The notes under the pieces are model-generated. The model was not told where the DNA came from, did no database searches, and saw only the letters and a list, made by a program, of their open reading frames with translations. A program made the position numbers and the translations under genes. From Nocardioides carbamazepini (GTDB taxonomy: Bacteria; Actinomycetota; Actinomycetes; Propionibacteriales; Nocardioidaceae): a DNA stretch of 64,000 nt. Positions 1 to 10,725 of the stretch are shown piece by piece; positions within the stretch are counted from its first letter, which is position 1; the number at the start of each line of letters is the position of its first letter. The stretch is from NCBI RefSeq assembly GCF_024614185.1, contig NZ_JAHTLF010000015.1, positions 445,402 through 509,401 on the forward strand, in the 5' to 3' direction.

Positions 1-854
1 CCGACGGCCCCGGCGGCGCCCCCCGGCCGGTGGACGCCCTCGCCGAAGTTGAGGACCGTGTTGACGGTCCCCCGGAAGCCCATCTTGTGGTTGATCCCCG
101 CCAGGGTGACGTCGTTGCGCTCCCCGCGGGAGCCGGAGGTGTCGACGACGTACTTCGGTGTGGCGAACAGCGACAGGCCCTTCACGCCCGGCGGCGCGCC
201 CTCCACCCGGGCGATGACCAGGTGGACGATGTTCTCCCCCAGCTCGTGGTCGCCGCCGGAGATCCACATCTTGTTGCCGAAGAGCCGGAAGGTGCCGTCC
301 TCCTGACGTACGGCGCGGGTGGCGACGTCGGCCAGGGACGAGCCGGCCTGCGGTTCCGAGAGGCACATGGTGCCGAACCACCGGCCGTCCAGCATCGGCG
401 GGACGAGGCGTCGCACCTGGTCGGCGGAGGCGTGCGCGAGGAGCAGGTTGGCGTTGGCCATGGTGAGCATGGGATAGCTGGACGTCGACACGTTCGCCGC
501 CTGGAACCAGGCGAAGCAGGCCTGCTGCACGACGTGCGGGAGCTGCCCGCCGCCGACCGACTCGTCCATCGCCGCCGACACCAGGCCGGCGTCGGCGAAG
601 GCGCGCACGGCGGCGCCGACCTCCGGGATGATCGTGACGGTCTCGCCGTCGAACCGCGGCTCGTTCGCGTCGCTGAGCGCGTTGTGCGGCGCGAAGTGCT
701 CCGCCGCGAGCTCGGCCGACAGGTCGAGCACGGCGTCGAAGGTGTCCCGGCTGTGCTCGGCGTACCGCTCGCGGGCACACAGCGCCGAGACGTCGAGCCA
801 CTCGTGGAGCAGGAAGTCGAGGTCGCGGCGGGCGAGCAGCAGATCGGGGTTCAC
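1..854 (-). CDS. Acyl-CoA dehydrogenase, 3' end outside window
   Basis: This flavoenzyme family oxidises acyl-CoA to enoyl-CoA in the cytosol. The reverse strand reads from a GTG at 854 (VNPDLLLARRDLDFLLHEWL) and is still open at base 1, so about 284 N-terminal and middle residues are visible. The segment LSEPQAGSSLADVATRA around residue 135 is the conserved ACAD FAD/substrate-binding motif, followed by the middle-domain beta strands (FRLFGNKMWISGGDHELG) and by GFRGTVNTVLNFGEG near the end. The N-terminal region preceding the core fits the larger ACADs used in fatty-acid or aromatic degradation; the substrate cannot be told. The gene is divergent from the RCC1 gene, 63 bases away. The start is chosen because the N-terminal helix begins directly after the GTG; no strong ribosome site is seen. 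Confidence 0.9.
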   Translation of the reverse strand, partial: MNPDLLLARRDLDFLLHEWLDVSALCARERYAEHSRDTFDAVLDLSAELAAEHFAPHNALSDANEPRFDGETVTIIPEVGAAVRAFADAGLVSAAMDESVGGGQLPHVVQQACFAWFQAANVSTSSYPMLTMANANLLLAHASADQVRRLVPPMLDGRWFGTMCLSEPQAGSSLADVATRAVRQEDGTFRLFGNKMWISGGDHELGENIVHLVIARVEGAPPGVKGLSLFATPKYVVDTSGSRGERNDVTLAGINHKMGFRGTVNTVLNFGEGVHRPGGAAGAV

Positions 855-904
855 CCGGCCAGTCTCTACCCGATCCTGATGAGGCCCGCGACCACCCGCC
901 CGCC

Positions 905-910
905 TAGCGT
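905..910 (+). promoter_or_regulatory. Leaderless -10 element for RCC1 gene
   Basis: TAGCGT ends seven bases before the GTG at 918, the spacing expected when the transcript begins at the start codon. It supports GTG 918 over the in-frame ATG at 879, which would place the promoter inside the gene. Confidence 0.5.
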
Positions 911-917
911 CGAGGAC

Positions 918-2753
918 GTGGCCGCTCCTCTCGCGCGTCTCCTCGACGGCATCCGCGTCGCGCTGCTCGTCAGCGTCCTCCTCTACCTGCCCGGGCTCGC
1001 CCACCCGTCGCTGACCGGTCCGGTCGCGAGCGCGTCGAGCGTCCCCGGAACGCCGTACTCCTGGGGCGGCAACACCTTCGGCGAGCTCGGCGACGGCACG
1101 ACCTCTCCGCACCGCACGGCCGTCGCCCTCCCCGGGCTCACCGACGTCGTCGACATCCACACCGGCCGCGAGCACGCCGTGGCGCTGCGCTCCGACGGGA
1201 CCGTCGTGGCCTGGGGCAGCAACCAGATGGGCCAGCTCGGTGTCGGCGCGACCGCGGGCACCCGGACCTCCCCGACCGCCGTCACGGGACTGACCGACGT
1301 CACCATGGTCTCGACCGGCCACTACCACTCGCTCGCGCTGCGCGCGGACGGCTCGGTGTGGACGTGGGGCTACAACCACGCCGGGCAGCTCGGCGACGGC
1401 ACCACCACGACCCGCAACCGCCCGGTGTTGGTCGCCGGCACGCGAACCTACGCCTTCGTCGCCGCCGGTCGCGACATGAGCTACGCGGTCGCGACGGACG
1501 GAACCGTGTGGGCGTGGGGACTCAACGGCGACGGCCAGCTCGGCGACGGGACGACGACCAGCCGCTCCACGCCCGTGCGGATCGGGAGCCTCACCGACGT
1601 CACAGCCCTGGCCGGCGGGCGGGACCACGGCCTGGCGCTGCGCGCCGACGGGACCGTGTGGGCGTGGGGCTGGAACTCCTACGGTCAGGTCGGCGACGGG
1701 ACGCTCGCCGATCGCACGACACCGGTCCAGGTCACCACCGGCGCGACCGCCGTGGCCGCCGGTGCACACCACTCCTACGCGTTGCGCTCCGACGGCCGGG
1801 TCCTGGCCTGGGGGCGCAACTACCGCAACGAGCTCGGCGACGGGACCACCACGCAGCGGACCCGCCCGGTCACCGTCCTCGGCGTGGCCGGGGCGGTCGC
1901 GGTCGGATCCGGCCGCGACCACGGCCTGGCGGCCCTGGCCGACGGGACCGTCCGCGCCTGGGGGCACAACTCGTCGGGACAGCTCGGCGACGGCAGCACC
2001 ACGAGCCGGGCGTCCGCCGTCACCGTGACCGGCGTCGCCGACGCGCGCCGGGTCAGCGGGGGCGCCGAGTTCTCGGTCGCGATCTCCGTGCCGGACGGAC
2101 CGCCGCCACCCCCACCGCCCCCTCCGCCGCCTCCTCCCGACGGCACGACGGAGTTCCGTGCCGCGACCGGGATCAGCCGCAACGCGGCCGGCGCGACGGT
2201 CGTCGTGCCGACCGCCGTCCGGGCGGGCGACGTGCTGGTCCTGCTCGTCGCGACCAACCGACTGGCGAGCACCAGCACGCCGGCGGGGTGGACCCTGCTC
2301 GGCACGGCGACCGACGACGACCTCCGCTCCTGGGCGTTCACCCGCGCGGCGACCGCCGACTCCGCCGGATCGGCCGTGCCGGTCACCCTCGACGCGACCA
2401 GCAAGCTCGACGTGGCCCTGATGGCCTACGACGGCGCGGGCGTCACCGCCACGACCTCCCGGTCCGAGCCTGGCACCGGCGCGGGGCACACCGCACCGGC
2501 GGCGGCCGTGACGGTCCCAGGCTCGCGGGTGCTCCACCACTGGGTGACGAAGGTCAATACGGCGACCGCCTGGACCGTGCCCTCCGATCTGACCGCACGC
2601 CGGACCGGCACGAGCAGCGGCAGCGGCCAGACGTGCAGCCTGACCGCGGACGGGGGTCCGGCCGGCGCCGGCACCTGGCCCGCCCACGTCGCGACCGCCG
2701 GCGTCTCCTCCGGGAAGGCGATCGGCTGGACCATCGTCATCGCACCGGACTGA
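918..2753 (+). CDS. Secreted RCC1-repeat (seven-bladed propeller) protein
   Basis: 611 residues. An N-terminal hydrophobic stretch (RVALLVSVLLYLPGLA) looks like a signal peptide. Seven RCC1-type repeats follow, each with a W-G-x-N core (WGGN, WGSN, WGYN, WGLN, WGWN, WGRN, WGHN) and usually LGDGTT; seven repeats make one complete beta-propeller. A run of 13 prolines encoded by mixed CCN codons (near base 2100) then links to a C-terminal domain of about 205 residues rich in beta strands, Thr and Ala, which I do not recognise. Such proteins are usually extracellular or surface binding modules in actinobacteria; no catalytic residues are visible. The open frame extends far upstream, but that part is antisense to the acyl-CoA dehydrogenase. 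The GTG at 918 is preferred over ATG 879 because of the -10 hexamer and the compact signal peptide. Confidence 0.85.
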   Translation: MAAPLARLLDGIRVALLVSVLLYLPGLAHPSLTGPVASASSVPGTPYSWGGNTFGELGDGTTSPHRTAVALPGLTDVVDIHTGREHAVALRSDGTVVAWGSNQMGQLGVGATAGTRTSPTAVTGLTDVTMVSTGHYHSLALRADGSVWTWGYNHAGQLGDGTTTTRNRPVLVAGTRTYAFVAAGRDMSYAVATDGTVWAWGLNGDGQLGDGTTTSRSTPVRIGSLTDVTALAGGRDHGLALRADGTVWAWGWNSYGQVGDGTLADRTTPVQVTTGATAVAAGAHHSYALRSDGRVLAWGRNYRNELGDGTTTQRTRPVTVLGVAGAVAVGSGRDHGLAALADGTVRAWGHNSSGQLGDGSTTSRASAVTVTGVADARRVSGGAEFSVAISVPDGPPPPPPPPPPPPPDGTTEFRAATGISRNAAGATVVVPTAVRAGDVLVLLVATNRLASTSTPAGWTLLGTATDDDLRSWAFTRAATADSAGSAVPVTLDATSKLDVALMAYDGAGVTATTSRSEPGTGAGHTAPAAAVTVPGSRVLHHWVTKVNTATAWTVPSDLTARRTGTSSGSGQTCSLTADGGPAGAGTWPAHVATAGVSSGKAIGWTIVIAPD

Positions 2754-2775
2754 CGCACCGTGCCCGAGGTCCCGG

Positions 2776-3171
2776 TCAGGGCGCGGGCTGCACCGGCATC
2801 CCCGCGAGCGGAGCCCCGGCCACGGTCACCACGCCGACCATCCGGGCCGACGAGCTGAGCAGGGTCGCGCCCTGGTCGGTGCGCAGCGCCGAGCGACCGA
2901 ACCGCACCTCGAGGACGCCGATCCTCAGCCGGCCGCCCTCACGCACCAGCGCCACCTCCCCGCGGCGCGGGCGACGGTCGGTCGACACCAGCAGCTCGGT
3001 CCCGGCCGGCCAGCCGTGGGAGGCGAGCGCGTCGTTGCGGAGCCGGATCCGCACGTCCTCGCCGTCCGCGACGACGGCTTCCGGCCGGTCGCGCGGGGCG
3101 GGCGTCACCGGCGGAGGCAGGTCGAGCGGCAGGCACTCCTGGGCCGCGGCACCACCTCGGACCGAACGCAT
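2776..3171 (-). CDS. Small S24 (LexA/UmuD C-domain)-like protein lacking the catalytic dyad
   Basis: 131 residues. Residues 40-110 read like the S24 fold of LexA and UmuD: RNDALASHGWPAGTELLVS matches the region of LexA's G-D-S-M...D-G-D, and RRGEVALVREGGRLRIGVLEV matches its G-D-I-V-A...V-K strand pair. In this alignment the nucleophilic Ser is Ala (NDAL) and the general-base Lys is Gly (RIGVL), so self-cleavage is not expected. There is no helix-turn-helix; the N-terminus is a short Pro-rich tail. A perfect actinobacterial SOS box straddles the ATG and a -10 hexamer sits six bases upstream, so it is probably a leaderless DNA-damage gene. The fold assignment is inference from motif order; a plain hypothetical protein is the alternative. 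Confidence 0.6.
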   Translation of the reverse strand: MRSVRGGAAAQECLPLDLPPPVTPAPRDRPEAVVADGEDVRIRLRNDALASHGWPAGTELLVSTDRRPRRGEVALVREGGRLRIGVLEVRFGRSALRTDQGATLLSSSARMVGVVTVAGAPLAGMPVQPAP

Positions 3172-3176
3172 GTTCG
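3163..3176. promoter_or_regulatory. SOS box (LexA operator)
   Basis: CGAACGCATGTTCG fits the actinobacterial LexA consensus CGAACRNRYGTTYG at every position. It covers the start codon and the discriminator of the leaderless promoter of the 131-residue S24-like gene on the reverse strand, where bound LexA would block initiation. No other perfect SOS box was noticed in the window. Confidence 0.8.
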
Positions 3177-3177
3177 A

Positions 3178-3183
3178 ATCATA
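3178..3183 (-). promoter_or_regulatory. -10 element of the SOS-controlled gene
   Basis: TATGAT on the reverse strand is the best -10 match noticed in the window. Six bases (TCGAAC) separate it from the ATG at 3171, so the transcript should start at the A of the start codon. No clear -35 is visible. Confidence 0.65.
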
Positions 3184-3216
3184 TCCGAGGATGTGGCGCG
3201 CCTTCCTGGACGCGCC

Positions 3217-3936
3217 CTACTTGTCGATCCTCTTCCGGACCAGCCAGGCGAGACCGAGCGCCGCGGCGCCGGCGGCCAGCCGGCCGGGACGGTTCTGCCA
3301 CCGGCCGTACTCCTCGGTGACCTGGGGCCAGGCCTCGCCGATCACGGCCGCCGCATCTTCGGGCGTCGCCGCGAGCCCCTCGACCGAGACCGGGGTGCCG
3401 AAGACGATCCGCACCTTGCGCGGCAGCGGCCAGCGGCGCTTCTCGGTGCCGGTGATGGTGGCCGGGACGATGGGCGCTCCGGCCTCGATCGCGAGGCGCG
3501 CCGCGCCCCGCTTCGGCGTACCGAGACCCTCGTCGCGAACCCTCGTGCCCTCCGGGAAGAGGGCGAGAGCATCGCCGCGACGCAGGATCGCGCGAGCGGT
3601 CTCGAGGGCATCGGTGTCCGCCGACCCGCGACGCACCGGGAATGCTCCGAGCCGGAGGAAGACAGGTGCCATCGGGCCCTCGAAGTGCTCGGCCTTGCCC
3701 ATGAAGTGCACCGGCCGGCGAAGCACGATCGCGACGAAGAACGGGTCCCAGAAGCTCTTGTGGTTGGGCACGATCACGACCGGACCCGTCCGCGGGACGT
3801 TCTCCTTCCCGGACGTGGCGAACCCGCACGCGAGACGGAAGATGACCGCAGCCGTGCACTTCACCGCCAGATACAGCGGCCCGCTGACGCCCTTCTCGCG
3901 CGCAACTCGGTGGGCCTGCTCGCTCGTCATCGGCAC
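3217..3936 (-). CDS. 1-acylglycerol-3-phosphate acyltransferase (PlsC family)
   Basis: 239 residues. Family members transfer an acyl chain to lysophosphatidate at the membrane during phospholipid or triacylglycerol synthesis. The acceptor motif NHx4D is present (VPNHKSFWDPFF, about residue 76) and the second block FPEGTR follows (about residue 145), as does the PxxITGT strand. A short hydrophobic stretch near residues 35-50 would anchor it. The C-terminus carries a basic tail (VRKRIDK). The reading starts with a GTG at 3936 (VPMTSEQAH) or the ATG six bases later. A weak -10 (CAGGAT) lies six bases before the GTG. It lies upstream of and co-directional with the S24-like gene, which has its own promoter. 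Confidence 0.88.
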   Translation of the reverse strand: MPMTSEQAHRVAREKGVSGPLYLAVKCTAAVIFRLACGFATSGKENVPRTGPVVIVPNHKSFWDPFFVAIVLRRPVHFMGKAEHFEGPMAPVFLRLGAFPVRRGSADTDALETARAILRRGDALALFPEGTRVRDEGLGTPKRGAARLAIEAGAPIVPATITGTEKRRWPLPRKVRIVFGTPVSVEGLAATPEDAAAVIGEAWPQVTEEYGRWQNRPGRLAAGAAALGLAWLVRKRIDK

Positions 3937-4026
3937 GAGTCCATCCTGTCAGCATCGGCCAGGCGACCGGGCGCGCCATCACCCGCTCCACACGGCTGCC
4001 GCGCCGGACGTAGGCTGACGGCGATC

Positions 4027-5031
4027 ATGGCGCCCTCCTCCGACCGTCCCCGCAGACTGCTGCTCGCCGTCGACGCCCCCTCCCTGCTGCACCGCCACCA
4101 CCACGCGCGCGCCCACACCCGGCACCGCGACCGCGGCGGACGACCCGCCTGGGCGCTGCACGGCATGCTGCGCCAGATCATCGAGTCGATCGACTCCTTC
4201 GCACCGGACGCGGTGATCTTCGGGCTCGACGACCGGACGTCGTCGGTACGACGCGACGCCTACCCCGACTACAAGGCCGGCCGGGCCGAGAAGGATCCCG
4301 AGCTGGTCGACCAGCTCGACCGCGCCGGAGCACTGCTTGACGCGCTCGGGCTGGCGACGCTGACCCCGCCCGGCCTGGAGGCCGACGACGTCAACGCCTC
4401 CGCCGCGACCTGGGCCGAGGCGAACGACTGGAACTGCGTCATCATCACCTCCGACCGCGACTCCTTCGCCCACATCAGCGAGCACACCCGGGTCCTGCGG
4501 CTGATCGACGGCGGCATCCACGGCTCTCCCCTGCTCAGCCCCGCCCACCTCCGCTCGATGTACGGCGTCCCGGCGGAGCGCTACCTGGAGTTCGCCGCCG
4601 TGCGGGGCGACGCCAGCGACAACCTGCCGGGCGTGTCCGGGATCGGCGAGAAGACGGCGGCCTACCTGCTCTCCCACATCGGCTCGATGCGCGAGATCTG
4701 GGCCGACATCGAGCACGACGAGGGCCGCTCGGTGGTCGCGGCCCTGGACGCGTGGGCCGAGGAGACCGGCGCTCGCCGGACCGGCGCCACCGTCCTCAAG
4801 CGACTCTCCGCGCCCGGCGCCCGCGCGACCTACGAGTTCAACCTGCGGCTGATGTCGGGGCGCACCGACCTCGACCTCGGGCTGACCCCCGACGTGCCCG
4901 GCACACCGGGCCTGCTGCCGCTCGACATCGAGCGGGTCGAGCGCGTCGTGGGACACCTCAACATGGAGGCGACGACCGCCCTGGCCCTGCGGGTGCTGAC
5001 CGGCGACCCCGCCTCGGTCCCGCGCGGCTGA
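4027..5031 (+). CDS. 5'-3' exonuclease (PolI small-domain/FEN-like)
   Basis: 334 residues. Stand-alone relative of the 5' nuclease domain of DNA polymerase I, expected to remove 5' flaps or RNA primers using two metal ions. Metal-binding motifs are in order: LLAVDAPSLLHR (about 15), the R-x-x-x-P-D-YK segment VRRDAYPDYKAGR, GLEADDVNASAA (about 117), SDRDSFAHI and GDASDNLPGVSGIGEKTA (H3TH helix, about 195). The ATG at 4027 precedes MAPSSDRPRRLLLAVD, where the fold starts; a -10 TAGGCT (4011-4016) lies ten bases upstream, giving a very short leader. The open frame upstream is antisense to the acyltransferase. It converges on arcA with both stop codons in one palindrome. Confidence 0.9.
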   Translation: MAPSSDRPRRLLLAVDAPSLLHRHHHARAHTRHRDRGGRPAWALHGMLRQIIESIDSFAPDAVIFGLDDRTSSVRRDAYPDYKAGRAEKDPELVDQLDRAGALLDALGLATLTPPGLEADDVNASAATWAEANDWNCVIITSDRDSFAHISEHTRVLRLIDGGIHGSPLLSPAHLRSMYGVPAERYLEFAAVRGDASDNLPGVSGIGEKTAAYLLSHIGSMREIWADIEHDEGRSVVAALDAWAEETGARRTGATVLKRLSAPGARATYEFNLRLMSGRTDLDLGLTPDVPGTPGLLPLDIERVERVVGHLNMEATTALALRVLTGDPASVPRG

Positions 5032-5043
5032 GCCGCGGCTCAG
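5028..5043. terminator. Palindrome spanning two convergent stop codons
   Basis: CTGAGCCGCGGCTCAG is a perfect 16-bp palindrome. It contains the TGA of the exonuclease gene and, on the other strand, the TGA of arcA. It could form a short hairpin in both transcripts; no T-tract follows, so termination is only a possibility. Confidence 0.4.
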
Positions 5044-6263
5044 ATCCCGTCCCGCTGCACCGGGCAGGTCATGCACCGTGGCCCGCCGCGGCCCCGGCCG
5101 AGCTCGCTGCCCGCGATGGTGATCACCTCGACCCCGTGCGCGCGCAGGTGGTCGTTGGTCGCGGCGTTGCGCTCGTAGGCGACCACGACACCCGGCCGCA
5201 CCGCGAGCACGTTGCACCCGTCGTCCCACTGCTCACGCTCCGCGGCAGGGGCGTCCTGGCTCGGCGTCAGCACCCGGATCCGCTCCAGGCCCAGCGCCGC
5301 CGCGATCGCCGCACGCATGCCGCCGGGCGGATGGGCGGTGACCGAGAGCTCCTTGTCGGTGTCGCCGGGCTCGATCGTGTACGCCGGCAGGTCGGCCAGC
5401 CCGGCGTACTGGGTCAGCGTCTCCTCGTCGATCATCGTCAGCACCGTGTCGAGGTGCATGAACGCCCGCTTGCGCGGCAGTGCGAGCGCCACGATCCGCC
5501 GGGCGCTGCCCGCCGCGAACAGCCGGTGGGCGAGCCGCTCGATGCCCTGCGGCGTCGTCCGCTCGCTCATCCCCACCAGCACCGCACCGCGCCCCAGGAC
5601 CAGGATGTCGCCGCCCTCGATGGTCGCCGGCGCGTCCGTCGTCCCGTCGGACCACCACCGGAACCCGGTCCCGGCGAACGCCGGGTGCCACCGGTAGATC
5701 GCCTCGTAGTGGATCGTCTCGCGCATCCGGGCGCGCTTGCTCATCGCGTTGACGCTGACGCCGTCGTAGATCCACGCGGAGGTATCACGGGTGAAGAGCT
5801 GGTTCGGCAGCGGCGGCACCAGCAGGTCGTCGCCCTCCAGGGTCCGGACGACGACCGAGCGGGGCTCCTCGATCCGCTCCAGCAGCTCGGCCCGGCTCAT
5901 CCCCCCGACCAGCCGGTCGGCGAGCTCCGCGGCGTCCAGGCCGGCGAACAGGTTGTGCAGGGCGGCGGCCGCGACCGGCCCGTAGACCCGCTCGTCGAAG
6001 GTCGCGTCGAGGACGTGCGCCCGGGCCTGCGGGATCTCCAGCGTCTCGGCGAGCAGTCGGTCGAGCAGGTGCACGACCACGCCCTCGGCACGCAGGGCCG
6101 CGGCGAAGGCGTCGTGCTCGTCGCGCGCCCGGCTGACCCAGGGCAGGTCGTCGAACAGGTAGTCGTCCTTGTTGGTCGGGGTGAGCCGCTCGATCTCGAG
6201 CCCCGGGCGGTGCAGGATCGCCTGGCGCAGGATGCCGACCTCGGATCCGACGTGGAGGGTCAT
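5040..6263 (-). CDS. arcA: Arginine deiminase
   Basis: 407 residues, the usual size. Hydrolyses arginine to citrulline and ammonia, the first step of the ATP-yielding arginine deiminase pathway, in the cytosol. The guanidino-modifying fold is plain: [15 protein letters not shown] at the N-terminus, [12 protein letters not shown] with the substrate Asp (about residue 155), [19 protein letters not shown] with the catalytic His and Asp, and the C-terminal [15 protein letters not shown] carrying the nucleophilic Cys. No arcB, arcC or antiporter gene is adjacent, so it may serve acid or nitrogen stress, or partners lie elsewhere. The ATG at 6263 has no ribosome site but a -10 TACCTT six bases upstream, so it is probably leaderless. 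Confidence 0.94.
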   Translation of the reverse strand: MTLHVGSEVGILRQAILHRPGLEIERLTPTNKDDYLFDDLPWVSRARDEHDAFAAALRAEGVVVHLLDRLLAETLEIPQARAHVLDATFDERVYGPVAAAALHNLFAGLDAAELADRLVGGMSRAELLERIEEPRSVVVRTLEGDDLLVPPLPNQLFTRDTSAWIYDGVSVNAMSKRARMRETIHYEAIYRWHPAFAGTGFRWWSDGTTDAPATIEGGDILVLGRGAVLVGMSERTTPQGIERLAHRLFAAGSARRIVALALPRKRAFMHLDTVLTMIDEETLTQYAGLADLPAYTIEPGDTDKELSVTAHPPGGMRAAIAAALGLERIRVLTPSQDAPAAEREQWDDGCNVLAVRPGVVVAYERNAATNDHLRAHGVEVITIAGSELGRGRGGPRCMTCPVQRDGI

Positions 6264-6269
6264 CACCGC

Positions 6270-6275
6270 AAGGTA
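6270..6275 (-). promoter_or_regulatory. Leaderless -10 for arcA
   Basis: TACCTT on the reverse strand followed by six bases and the ATG at 6263. It shares a 34-bp intergenic gap with the divergent promoter of the carboxylase gene. Confidence 0.5.
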
Positions 6276-6285
6276 CCCGCTGCGC

Positions 6286-6291
6286 CATGAT
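6286..6291 (+). promoter_or_regulatory. Probable leaderless -10 for carboxylase gene
   Basis: CATGAT followed by six bases and the GTG at 6298. Position one departs from TANNNT; the spacing is right and no other promoter fits in the 34-bp gap. Confidence 0.35.
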
Positions 6292-6297
6292 GACCAG

Positions 6298-9533
<3,236 letters not shown>

Positions 9534-9536
9534 TCA

Positions 9537-9950
9537 GTGCAGGAGTCCGACATCCAGCCCGGCCGGCTGGTGGTGCTGTCCGAGGAGGAGTGCTGGGACC
9601 TCCTCCGCTCGCGACCGGTGGGCCGGCTCGCCTGGTCCGGTGCGGAGGGCGTGTCCGTCATCCCGGTCAACTTCGTCGTCGAGGACGACACCGTGCTGTT
9701 GCGCACCACCCCCTACTCCCTCCTGGCGCGCGACTGCGCCGACCGGGAGGTGGCCTTCGAGGTCGACGACATCGACGAGCAGCGGCACGGTGGGTGGAGC
9801 GTGCTCGTCCGCGGGCGCTGCGAGCGGGAGCGGGTGCGCTCGGACGGGCCGCGTCCCTGGGTCACCGGACCCCGCGTGCTCGGTCTCCGGGTCGCCGTGG
9901 TCTCCGTGACCGGGCGCCGGCTGCTCAGCTCGACGGCGGAGCGTGCTTGA
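9537..9950 (+). CDS. Pyridoxamine 5'-phosphate oxidase-like FMN-binding protein
   Basis: 137 residues with a GTG start. The split-barrel fold is recognisable: LSEEECWDLLRSRPVGRLAWSGAEGVSVIPVNFVVEDDTVLLRTT..., then the strand pair WSVLVRGRCER. Members bind FMN, F420 or haem; in mycobacteria several belong to the DosR regulon, and here it sits between the sensor kinase and the regulator. The substrate is unknown. The GTG at 9537 is chosen over ATG 9495 because GAGGAGG lies eight bases in front of it (9522-9528), the strongest ribosome site in this block. The 3' end overlaps the convergent regulator gene by 26 bases. Confidence 0.82.
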   Translation: MQESDIQPGRLVVLSEEECWDLLRSRPVGRLAWSGAEGVSVIPVNFVVEDDTVLLRTTPYSLLARDCADREVAFEVDDIDEQRHGGWSVLVRGRCERERVRSDGPRPWVTGPRVLGLRVAVVSVTGRRLLSSTAERA

Positions 9951-10596
9951 CCGCGTAGATCGCGGCCTGCGTCCGGCTCGACATGCCGAGCTTGGCGAGG
10001 AGCGAGGAGACGTAGTTCTTCACCGTCTTCTCGGCGAGATGGATCTCGCGCGCGATCTGCCGGTTGGTCAGGCCCTGGCCGATCAGGTCGAGGATCCGCA
10101 GCTCCTGCTCGGTCAGCGATGCGAGCTCCTGGTTGACCGGCGGGCCGGAGCGGATCCGATCGAGGACCTGCGCGGTCACGGACGGGTCGAGGGTCGACTG
10201 GCCGGCGGCCACCCGGCGCACGATGTCGAGCAGGTCGTTGCCGCGCACCTGCTTGAGGACGTAGCCGGCGGCACCGGCCATGATCGCGGAGAAGAGCGCG
10301 TCGTCGTCGTCGTACGACGTCAGGATGAGCGCCTTGATCGACGGGTCCTGGGAGCGCACGTCGCGGCACACGTCGATGCCCGAGCCGTCGGGCAGCCGTC
10401 CGTCGAGGATCGCGACGTCGGGGCGGAGGGCCGGGATCCGGCGCGTCGCCTCCTGTGCGGACTCCGACTCGCCGACGACGACGATGTCGCCCTCGCTCTC
10501 CAGCAGGTCGCGGATCCCGCGGCGGATCATCTCGTGGTCGTCGAGCAGGTAGACCCGGATCTGCGCGGCGACCGCCGGCGTCGCATCGTCACTCAC
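9925..10596 (-). CDS. devR: DevR/DosR-like LuxR-family response regulator
   Basis: 223 residues. Receiver domain: acidic pair and Asp acceptor in YLLDDHEMIRRG and VAILDGRLPDGSG (about residue 62), switch Thr in ILTSYDDDD, Lys in GYVLKQ. C-terminal LuxR helix-turn-helix: LTEQELRILDLIGQGLTNRQIA then LAEKTVKNYVSSLLAKLGM. This last stretch is nearly the same as in Mycobacterium tuberculosis DosR, whose recognition helix contacts DNA through the Lys, Lys and Asn of that motif, so the same kind of box should be bound. It is presumably phosphorylated by the adjacent kinase and activates the surrounding low-oxygen genes. GTG 10596 is preferred because a -10 TACCGT lies seven bases upstream. Confidence 0.92.
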   Translation of the reverse strand: MSDDATPAVAAQIRVYLLDDHEMIRRGIRDLLESEGDIVVVGESESAQEATRRIPALRPDVAILDGRLPDGSGIDVCRDVRSQDPSIKALILTSYDDDDALFSAIMAGAAGYVLKQVRGNDLLDIVRRVAAGQSTLDPSVTAQVLDRIRSGPPVNQELASLTEQELRILDLIGQGLTNRQIAREIHLAEKTVKNYVSSLLAKLGMSSRTQAAIYAVKHAPPSS

Positions 10597-10603
10597 GCCA
10601 CCC

Positions 10604-10609
10604 ACGGTA
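10604..10609 (-). promoter_or_regulatory. -10 element of devR-like gene
   Basis: TACCGT on the reverse strand, seven bases before the GTG at 10596. The DosR-type box at 10655-10668 is centred about 65 bases upstream of the predicted start. Confidence 0.5.
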
Positions 10610-10654
10610 GCCGCCGACGGCCGCGACCGGCGAGGACCGCGCACCCGTCAGGTC

Positions 10655-10668
10655 GGGACCTTCGACCC
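10655..10668. promoter_or_regulatory. DosR-type box between devR-like and nitroreductase genes
   Basis: GGGACCTTCGACCC, the exact reverse complement of the box at 17590. It fits the mycobacterial DosR pattern GGGACTTNNGNCCC except for one base. It serves a divergent gap: the regulator on one side, the nitroreductase (ATG 57 bases downstream) on the other. Confidence 0.7.
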
Positions 10669-10725
10669 TCCCGGCGGACGCCACCGGCCGAGCAGGCTGG
10701 TGCGGACACAGAGAGGAACCGACCG

